A stretch of 16,636 nt of DNA, taken from contig JAUIHC010000013.1 in the NCBI GenBank assembly GCA_030432455.1, positions 1 through 16,636 on the forward strand, given 5' to 3'. The position numbers were made by a program, and so were the translations under genes. The stretch comes from Phycisphaerae bacterium. Lineage in GTDB: Bacteria; Planctomycetota; Phycisphaerae; Phycisphaerales; SM1A02. Under the pieces are notes generated by a model, which did not search any database, was not told the DNA's origin, and was given only the letters and a program-made list of their open reading frames with translations. This document shows, in pieces, positions 7,706-13,267 of this stretch; positions within the stretch are counted from its first letter, which is position 1, and every line of letters starts with the position of its first letter.

Positions 7706-9033
7706 CCGGTCATCATCCCACGCGGGGGCGCTGGACGCGTCGGCCGGGCCGTCCGGACTCCGCGGCGACACAGCAGGATCGTCGTCGCCCCGACCAGCAC
7801 CATCGCCCCGGAGAGGATCCAGAGCATGGACACCGGCGTGCATCCGACCGCGGCGGCGCAGAGGATCGCGAGCGTCATCAAGGCGATCCGCAGGCCGCCG
7901 ACGAGGGTCTGCGTCCAGAGGCGTTCGAGCAGTCCGAGGATCGGCACGACCGGGATGGCGACGAAGTCGGCCGCCACGCCCGGAATCATGGCGATGAGGA
8001 ACGGTCCGGCATCTCGCCATGCCGGCCCCAGGATCGCGGCCAGCATCATCGGACCGAGCACCGCCATCGGCACGAAGAGGATCGCGGCCAGAACGGCGAG
8101 CCGTCCGGTCGCGGCGGCGAGCACCGGCGAGGGATCGAGCCGTTCGCGGAGACGACGGGCCGACTCCGCCACGAGCACGACCGACATCGAGGTCCCGATG
8201 ATCGCGAGCGGTCGCACCACGATTCGCAGGAGCAGGTTGACGCGGCCTGCGATCTCCGCCCCGAATCCCGCGGAGATCAGCGGCGTCGGCAGCAGCACGG
8301 CGATCTGCTCCATGAGATGCGACCACAGCAGGATCGTGGGGAACCGGCGGTATCGGCGAGCCAGACGTCGGAGTCGATCGGCCGGCAGACGAGGGCGTCG
8401 GCACGCCGGGTCGGCCGCCAGCCGGATCGCCAGCACGGCAAGCTCGGCCGCCTGACCGGCGATCCATCCCGCCACCAGCCACGACAGATGATGATCGCTC
8501 AGGGCGGTCGCGGCGAACAGGCCGCCCATGACTGCGCCGTTGGCGAGTCGTCCCGCCGCCATCGCCGCGATGAACCCCCGCCGGGTCGCCCATCCCAGGG
8601 CGAGCGCCCGCCCGCCGACGATCGCGGTCGCCAGCGGCACCGACCACGGCAGCGAGCTCAGCCGGGTGGCGTCGGTCCACGCGAGGACCGCGCCCCCGAG
8701 GACCTCCATCGCGAGCCACGAGATCGTCGTCACGATCGGAATCAGCAGACCGCCCAGGACGAGGATGCCGACGGCTCGATCATCGCGCACCGGGAGCGGG
8801 ATCGCCGCCTCCAGTCGTCCGCTCGCGGGCATCCCGAAGAGCACGGCGCAGACCGCGAAGACGCCGAGCACGCCGAAGTCGGCGGGGTCGACGTGACGGG
8901 CGGCCACCAGCGTGCCGAGGAACAGCAGCCCCTGTCCAGCGGCCGACGCGACGACGAGTCGAACGGTCGGCCGAGTGGTCGTCGGTGCGTCCCCGAGGGC
9001 GGATCGCAGTCGTTGTCGAGCGAATCGAAGCAC
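7702..9033 (-). CDS. wzx: Wzx-type oligosaccharide flippase (polysaccharide transporter, MOP superfamily)
   Basis: 443 residues, almost all hydrophobic helices with short Arg-rich loops, roughly 12 segments. The N-terminus has the family-like pattern SAAGQGLLFLGTLVAARHVDPADFGVLGVF (read in two parts, residues about 30-60). Other helices include LLLRIVVRPLAIIGTSMS and AAILFVPMAVLGPMMLAAILGPAWRDAGPFL, the latter region resembling the LLFGEEWREAG segment common in this family. Such proteins flip lipid-linked oligosaccharides across the inner membrane. The start is GTG 9033; there is no clear Shine-Dalgarno sequence. It is the first gene of the leftward operon, facing the 150-bp control region. 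These families diverge strongly, so Wzx rather than another MOP branch is inferred from length, the N-terminal pattern and the neighbours. Confidence 0.88.
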   Translation of the reverse strand: MLRFARQRLRSALGDAPTTTRPTVRLVVASAAGQGLLFLGTLVAARHVDPADFGVLGVFAVCAVLFGMPASGRLEAAIPLPVRDDRAVGILVLGGLLIPIVTTISWLAMEVLGGAVLAWTDATRLSSLPWSVPLATAIVGGRALALGWATRRGFIAAMAAGRLANGAVMGGLFAATALSDHHLSWLVAGWIAGQAAELAVLAIRLAADPACRRPRLPADRLRRLARRYRRFPTILLWSHLMEQIAVLLPTPLISAGFGAEIAGRVNLLLRIVVRPLAIIGTSMSVVLVAESARRLRERLDPSPVLAAATGRLAVLAAILFVPMAVLGPMMLAAILGPAWRDAGPFLIAMIPGVAADFVAIPVVPILGLLERLWTQTLVGGLRIALMTLAILCAAAVGCTPVSMLWILSGAMVLVGATTILLCRRGVRTARPTRPAPPRGMMTG

Positions 9034-9068
9034 GGGGCCGGAGATCTCGCGGGAATCGGGGGCGGTCT

Positions 9069-9102
9069 GGGACGCCGGACCGGATGCTAACCGCGGCGTC
9101 CC
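9069..9102. repeat. 9-bp perfect inverted repeat, possible operator
   Basis: GGGACGCCG (9069-9077) and its exact complement CGGCGTCCC (9094-9102) are separated by 16 bp. The spacer contains the minus-strand TAGCAT hexamer. Arm centres are about 25 bp apart, which could suit a dimeric regulator or could fold as an RNA hairpin. In DNA this GC-rich, a 9-bp match of this kind is only mildly unexpected. Confidence 0.4.
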
Positions 9103-9129
9103 TGCGACTCGGTGCGGTCATTCCGAGCC

Positions 9130-9142
9130 GGTACCCTTCGAC
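9130..9142 (+). promoter_or_regulatory. GGTACCCTTCGAC box, copy 1 (candidate promoter)
   Basis: This 13-mer occurs identically at 11644-11656, both times upstream of a rightward glycosyltransferase gene. It contains TACCCT, a TAnnnT-type -10 hexamer. If transcription starts about 8 nt further on, the mRNA leader before ATG 9184 would be about 38 nt. Confidence 0.4.
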
Positions 9143-9183
9143 GCCTGTCCGTCTCCACCCGTGCTCTGGGATGCACCCGCTGC

Positions 9184-10431
9184 ATGTCCACCGAACCGCG
9201 TCGCCCGACGATCATCCTGCTCACCCGCGACTACCCGTTCGGTGGTGGCGAGGCCTTCATCCAGGACGAGGTCGCGCGGCTCTCCCGGTTGGGTCGGCTC
9301 GTGGTGCTGCCCGCGTTCGACGCCCGCGGCGCCGACGCCCGATCGGTGCCCGAGGGCGTCGGACTGGACACCGGGCTCGTCCGCACGTCGTTCGCGAGCG
9401 TGCTTCGCCCCCGCATCGCGGCGACCCTGCTGGCCGCCGCGGTCCGTGAACTCCGAGCCCGGCCCGACCTGCTCCGGTCGATCGCCACGATCCGTCGATT
9501 CCTCGGGTATCTCCTGCGGGCGGGGCGGGTGCTGGCCTGGGTCGCGGCGACCAGGGCACGCGGGGAAGCCCCCACGCGGGTGATGGCGTTCTGGTCGAAC
9601 GCCGAGGCGTTCGGGATGGCCCTCGCCGCCCGCCGCGATCCCGCGATCATGCTGGTCTCCCGATCGCACCGCTTCGATGTCTGGGACGACGAGAACCCGG
9701 GCGACTACCTCCCGTTCCGCGGCGACATCGCGCGGCACAGTCACCGGCTCCTGCCCTCGTCGCGGATGGCGGCCGCTCATCTCCGCCGCACCCTGCCCGT
9801 CGAGTCGGACCGGATCCTGGTCGCCCCGCTCGGCGTGGAGCCTCCGTTCGAGCCCGAGCCGTGGACCCGACGCGACGGGGACGACGAGGTGCTGATCGTC
9901 TCCTGCTCGACCGCGGCACCGGTGAAGCGGCTGCCGCTGGTCGCCGCCTCGATCGCCGCCGCCGCGGCGGGGGATTCCGGGCGACGCTGGCGATGGGCGC
10001 ACCTCGGGGCGGGCGAGGATCAGATCCGACGGGCCCTCGAAGGCGGACCCGGGAATCTCGCGGCGGAGTTCCCCGGCTGGCTGCCCCGCGAGGAGATCTA
10101 CCGGTTCCATCGTGACCGGCAGCCGAACTGCTTCGTGAATCTCTCCTCGTCGGAAGGCGTTCCACTCAGCATCATGGAGGCGTTGTCGATGCGGGTGCCG
10201 GTGGTCGCGACCGCGGCGGGCGGTACCGGCGAAATGATCGACGACGGCGTGGGCGGACTGTTGCCGGTGGAGGTCGATGCGGCGACCGCCGCGGCGGCGA
10301 TCCGGCGGGTGGTGGATGCGGGCGAGCCGATGCGGGCGGCGGCGCGTCGCCGCTACGAGGTCGAGGCATCCACCGAGGTGGCGGTGGCGGCGCTTCGGAC
10401 CGGGGTTCCGGAGTTCCTGTCCCCTGCCTGA
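9184..10431 (+). CDS. Glycosyltransferase family 4 (GT-B fold)
   Basis: 415 residues. The N-terminal domain opens with IILLTRDYPFGGGEAFIQDEV, the glycine-rich acceptor-side start seen in GT4 enzymes of the type with a GEAFI or GETFI motif. A middle part has MLVSRSHRFDVWDD and LVAPLGVEPPF. The C-terminal donor domain has GWLPREEIYRF, NCFVNLSSSEGVPLSIMEALSMRVPVVATAAGG with the canonical EX7E pair Glu324/Glu332, then GEMIDDGVGGLL. It should use a nucleotide sugar to extend the lipid-linked glycan; specificity is not visible. I chose ATG 9184 because the family-like sequence begins right after it. An in-frame ATG at 9112 would add 24 Arg/Ser-rich residues and read through the candidate promoter box. 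First gene of the rightward set; followed by a 51-bp gap. Confidence 0.93.
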   Translation: MSTEPRRPTIILLTRDYPFGGGEAFIQDEVARLSRLGRLVVLPAFDARGADARSVPEGVGLDTGLVRTSFASVLRPRIAATLLAAAVRELRARPDLLRSIATIRRFLGYLLRAGRVLAWVAATRARGEAPTRVMAFWSNAEAFGMALAARRDPAIMLVSRSHRFDVWDDENPGDYLPFRGDIARHSHRLLPSSRMAAAHLRRTLPVESDRILVAPLGVEPPFEPEPWTRRDGDDEVLIVSCSTAAPVKRLPLVAASIAAAAAGDSGRRWRWAHLGAGEDQIRRALEGGPGNLAAEFPGWLPREEIYRFHRDRQPNCFVNLSSSEGVPLSIMEALSMRVPVVATAAGGTGEMIDDGVGGLLPVEVDAATAAAAIRRVVDAGEPMRAAARRRYEVEASTEVAVAALRTGVPEFLSPA

Positions 10432-10436
10432 CGGAT

Positions 10437-10459
10437 CGATCGGGACCGCGGCCCGATCG
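10437..10459. repeat. 8-bp inverted repeat between two glycosyltransferase genes
   Basis: CGATCGGG (10437-10444) and CCCGATCG (10452-10459) are perfect complements around a 7-nt loop, beginning 6 nt after a stop codon. As RNA it would form a strong stem, but no T-tract follows, so it is a poor intrinsic terminator. It ends 9 bp before the TACACT hexamer, so it could equally be a binding site at the next promoter. Confidence 0.4.
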
Positions 10460-10468
10460 GGTGGTCCG

Positions 10469-10474
10469 TACACT
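10469..10474 (+). promoter_or_regulatory. TACACT -10-like hexamer, possible leaderless start
   Basis: TACACT ends exactly 8 nt before the ATG at 10483. With normal -10 to start-site spacing, transcription would begin at or next to the A of the ATG, giving a leaderless mRNA. No Shine-Dalgarno sequence precedes this ATG, which fits. No -35 is recognisable. Confidence 0.4.
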
Positions 10475-10482
10475 CGCGGTTC

Positions 10483-11568
10483 ATGCGCGTTCTCCATCTG
10501 GTTTCCGAGCCGGGGCCCTCCGGTCGCGGGGTGCCTCAGAAGGTGGCCCGGACCGTGGAGATCTGGCGGAGACTCGGCATCGAGGCCGACCACCTCGACC
10601 TCGCGACGGCGCGGCTCGGACTCGACGGCCTCGATCCCGCGACCGACTCGCCCGGTTCTCCCTCGCGTCGCTGGGGCTGGATCCGCGAGATGGACCGTCG
10701 CGGTCGGCGACTGCTCGAGGTGCTCGATCGCGAGCGACCCGATGTCGTCTACACCCGCGAACTCGTCTGGGCGCCCGCGATCGAGTCGATCTTCCGGCGG
10801 CACCGGGTGGTGGTCGAGATCAACTCCGATCGAGCCGAGGAGCTTCGGCCGGTCTCGCGGGCGGCGGCGGCGTTCTGGCGGGGCACCGCGGGTCGCCTGC
10901 TGCGTCGGGCCGCCGGAATCGTGACGGTGACCGGAGAACTCGGTGACCGCCTGGCCCCGCCCCGCATTCCTCGGATCGTCCTTCCCAACGGGGCCGCGGT
11001 GCCGTCGGTCATGCCCGATCGACGGCCGGACGCCGAGCGTCCGCTGGTGTCGATGCTCGTCGGTGGTCCCGGACCGTGGCAGGGCGTGGATCGGGTCGGC
11101 GAACTCGCCGAGCGGCTGCCGGCGTTCGACTTCGTGGTCTGCGGCGATCCCGGGGCCGCGGGCGACGCCCTTCCTCCGAGCGTCCGGCGGCTTCCTCCGC
11201 TGGTGCGGCAGGACCTGGCGGATCTCCTCGCCCGGTCCGCGGCGTGCATCGGCACCCTCGCACTCTCCCGCAAGCGGATGGCCGAGGCGTGTCCGCTCAA
11301 GTCGCGGACCGCGCTCGCTGCGGGCGTCCCGTTGATCTACGCCTACGACGATCCGGCGCTGGCGGGGGACGAGCCGTTTGCGCTTCGGGTCGCCGATCGG
11401 GACTCGTGGTCCGACGAGGATCTCGACCGGATCCGACGATTCGTCCGCCACGCCGCCGCGAGTCCCGACCTGGGCGAGGACGCCTGGCGATTCGCGCGGG
11501 AACATCTGGATGTGACCGCGATCGAGCGTCGGCGTCTCGAGTTCATGGCGTCGATCCAGCGCCGCTGA
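10483..11568 (+). CDS. Glycosyltransferase (GT4-like, GT-B fold)
   Basis: 361 residues. The N-terminus MRVLHLVSEPGPSGRGVPQKV is a GT4-like first strand and glycine-rich loop. The motifs DVVYTRELVWAPAIE and VVVEINSDRAEE match a subgroup with a conserved EIN segment. PNGAAVP marks the inter-domain hinge, and the donor domain has LVGGPGPWQGVDRVGELAERL and VVCGD. The region usually carrying the second glutamate reads CPLKSRTALAAGVPLIYAYDD, with Ala where an EYLA-type Glu is common. It probably adds one sugar to the growing oligosaccharide; activity should not be assumed because of that change. It stands alone between a 51-bp and a 91-bp gap, each holding a -10-like hexamer, so it may have its own promoter. 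Its stop codon forms part of a 10-bp tandem repeat. Confidence 0.88.
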   Translation: MRVLHLVSEPGPSGRGVPQKVARTVEIWRRLGIEADHLDLATARLGLDGLDPATDSPGSPSRRWGWIREMDRRGRRLLEVLDRERPDVVYTRELVWAPAIESIFRRHRVVVEINSDRAEELRPVSRAAAAFWRGTAGRLLRRAAGIVTVTGELGDRLAPPRIPRIVLPNGAAVPSVMPDRRPDAERPLVSMLVGGPGPWQGVDRVGELAERLPAFDFVVCGDPGAAGDALPPSVRRLPPLVRQDLADLLARSAACIGTLALSRKRMAEACPLKSRTALAAGVPLIYAYDDPALAGDEPFALRVADRDSWSDEDLDRIRRFVRHAAASPDLGEDAWRFAREHLDVTAIERRRLEFMASIQRR

Positions 11569-11605
11569 ACATCGCTGAACATCGCTGAACATCGCTGAAC
11601 ATCGC
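11564..11605 (+). repeat. Tandem repeat, four copies of GCTGAACATC
   Basis: Four exact 10-bp units at 11564-11603 are followed by a partial GC. The first unit contains the stop codon TGA of the upstream glycosyltransferase. Because the unit is 10 bp, the TGA recurs in all three forward frames. This is a simple-sequence expansion, not a CRISPR: there are no spacers. Confidence 0.95.
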
Positions 11606-11643
11606 GGAGCCTCGGGGAGTCGATCCGGCCCCCCGACGCGGCT

Positions 11644-11656
11644 GGTACCCTTCGAC
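11644..11656 (+). promoter_or_regulatory. GGTACCCTTCGAC box, copy 2 (candidate promoter)
   Basis: Identical to 9130-9142. The TACCCT hexamer (11646-11651) ends exactly 8 nt before GTG 11660, the same distance as TACACT before ATG 10483. This placement suggests a leaderless transcript for the third glycosyltransferase and the coupled fusion gene. No -35 is evident. Confidence 0.45.
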
Positions 11657-11659
11657 CCC

Positions 11660-13267
11660 GTGCCGATCAGCGAACAGAGCAGGTCCGGGACGGGTGACGA
11701 GGCGGACGAGATCGCCCTCGACCCCGCCATCGCCCCCGGCATCGTCGAAGCCCCGTCGCGCGAGCGGCGGGGCCGGATCGTGGCGGTCGTCCTCAATCCG
11801 TTCCTGAACGACACGCGGGTGCTCAAGCAGGCCCGATCGCTGCGGACCGCGGGCTACGAGGTGCACGTCGTCGCGGTCTGGAAGCCGGGGCTCGCGGTCG
11901 AGGACGAGGTCGACGGACTTCCGGTGCATCGGGTGCGGTTGTCGTCGGCGGCGGTGCTGGGCATGCCGCGGGTGTGGCTGACCCGGCGGTCCGATCGCCT
12001 GCGGCGACTGCTCGAGCGACGGTCGGCGGCCTGGTGCGAGATACCGTCGTCGTCGCCGCCGTCGGGCCGAACGGATCCCGGGGCATCGCCCGGGTCGTCC
12101 GCGTCTTCTGGATCATCTGGATCATCTGGATCATCTGGATCATCGGACGCGACCGACGCGACGAGTCGCGGTCCGCGGATCCGGGGACTCTGGCGGGTCC
12201 GGCGTCTTCTGAACGCGCCTCGATCCATCGCCCGCCGTGGTGTCCGGTCGCTGCTTCGCCGACTGCTCGCCCCCGAGGCGTTGTATCCGGCGCGTCAGAT
12301 CGGGATGAGCCTCGATCTCGCCGGACGGGTGCTCGCCCTCGAGCCCGACATCGTGCACTGTCACGACCTCAACACGGTCGTCGCGGGTCATCTGGTGCGG
12401 CGGGTGCGGGGCTGTCCCGTGGTCTACGACTCGCACGAGCTCTGGCTCGAGCGGAACATCGCGGGACGGTCGCGTTTCTGGGATCGGCTCCAGTGGGGAC
12501 TCGTCGAACGCCGGCTCATCGGCCGCTGCGCCGCGGTGAGCACCGTGGCCGAAGGCATCGCCCGCCATCTCGAACGCCGGTACGGACTGGCGACGGTGGA
12601 ACTCATCCGGAACGTGCAGCCGTTCACGCCGCCCGCCCCGACATCGCATCTGCTCGCGGACGATCTGGGCATCGACCGCGAACGACGGATCGCGCTCTAC
12701 GCGGGCGGCATCCTGCGTCACCGCGGCATCGAGCAGCTCATCCGCGCCGCGACCCTCGCGAGCGACCGGACCGCGTGGGTCGTCATGGGCTACGCCACGG
12801 AGCCCGCCTATCTCGACGATCTCAAGAGGCTCGCGGAACGCGAGGGCGTGCTCGGCTCGCGGGTCTACTTCCGCGACGCGGTGCCGCCCGATGCGGTGAA
12901 TGAGTACGCCGCGAGTTCCGATCTTGCGGTGGTACCGACCGAGGCGATCTGCCTCAGTTACGAATTCGAAGCCAGCAACAAGATCTTCCACTCGGTGATG
13001 GCCCGGGTGCCGGTGGCGATGAGCGACCACATCGAGAAGCGACTGGTCAACGAGCGGCATGGGATCGGCGTGCTCTTCGACGAGACCGACCCGGCCGAGA
13101 TCGCTCGGGTCGTCGAGGGGTTCCTCGACGACGGCCCCGCGTACGCGGCCGCGGTGGAGAACTGCGGACGGGCCGCCGAGGTGCTCAACTGGGAGCACGA
13201 GGAGCGGACGCTTCTGGCGATGTTCGCACGGGTGACGAGCGAGGGGAAGGCGGTTCCAGCCCGATGA
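11660..13267 (+). CDS. Glycosyltransferase family 4 with a Ser/Gly-rich insert
   Basis: 535 residues, longer than the usual 350-420. A disordered-looking 35-residue leader precedes IVAVVLNPFLNDTRVLKQARSL, the GT4 first strand. The acceptor domain contains DIVHCHDLNTVVAGHLV and VVYDSHELWLE; the donor domain has LIRNVQPF, ALYAGGILRHRGIEQLI, YFRDAVPPDAVNEYAASSDLAVVP and NKIFHSVMARVPVAMSDH. In the last motif His stands where a second glutamate (NKLFEY-type) is common. Residues about 127-170 form a Ser/Gly/Pro-rich insert containing SGSSGSSGSSGS from a 9-bp tandem repeat. It sits inside the N-terminal domain before the HDLNT strand, and is probably a flexible loop. Likely adds a sugar to the repeat unit. 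Its stop overlaps the next start as ATGA, so the two are translationally coupled. Start GTG 11660 follows a candidate promoter box. Confidence 0.92.
   Translation: MPISEQSRSGTGDEADEIALDPAIAPGIVEAPSRERRGRIVAVVLNPFLNDTRVLKQARSLRTAGYEVHVVAVWKPGLAVEDEVDGLPVHRVRLSSAAVLGMPRVWLTRRSDRLRRLLERRSAAWCEIPSSSPPSGRTDPGASPGSSASSGSSGSSGSSGSSDATDATSRGPRIRGLWRVRRLLNAPRSIARRGVRSLLRRLLAPEALYPARQIGMSLDLAGRVLALEPDIVHCHDLNTVVAGHLVRRVRGCPVVYDSHELWLERNIAGRSRFWDRLQWGLVERRLIGRCAAVSTVAEGIARHLERRYGLATVELIRNVQPFTPPAPTSHLLADDLGIDRERRIALYAGGILRHRGIEQLIRAATLASDRTAWVVMGYATEPAYLDDLKRLAEREGVLGSRVYFRDAVPPDAVNEYAASSDLAVVPTEAICLSYEFEASNKIFHSVMARVPVAMSDHIEKRLVNERHGIGVLFDETDPAEIARVVEGFLDDGPAYAAAVENCGRAAEVLNWEHEERTLLAMFARVTSEGKAVPAR
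12107..12142 (+). repeat. In-frame 9-bp tandem repeat (four copies of TCTGGATCA) in a glycosyltransferase gene
   Basis: Four exact units encode Ser-Gly-Ser four times (residues 150-161). The unit uses TCT, GGA and TCA, codons richer in A/T at the third position than the surrounding gene. Copy-number change would alter loop length without shifting the frame. Confidence 0.95.

Larger units (their letters stand above)
9034..9183. promoter_or_regulatory. Divergent control region between the leftward and rightward gene sets
   Basis: This 150-bp gap is the only place where genes point away from each other, so promoters for both directions should lie here. On the minus strand TAGCAT (9089-9084) is a -10-like hexamer 50 bp before the flippase GTG. 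On the plus strand TACCCT (9132-9137) lies 46 bp before ATG 9184. I see no good TTGACA-like -35 for either. A 9-bp inverted repeat brackets the minus-strand hexamer. Confidence 0.45.

Noticed and set aside
7706..8719. Upstream extension of the GT4 gene to 8719
   Set aside because: The extra part lies out of frame inside the flippase gene and has shadow-like composition; ATG 7705 makes an ATGA overlap and starts the real domain.
9112..9183. ATG at 9112 as start of the first rightward glycosyltransferase
   Set aside because: The 24 extra residues lack family character and would cover the candidate promoter box.
11564..11605. CRISPR array
   Set aside because: Adjacent 10-bp repeats without spacers; simple tandem repeat.
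9118..11826. Minus-strand open frame of 902 codons opposite two glycosyltransferases
   Set aside because: Low-complexity Arg/Pro/Asp-rich translation, antisense to genes with real motifs and crossing their promoters.
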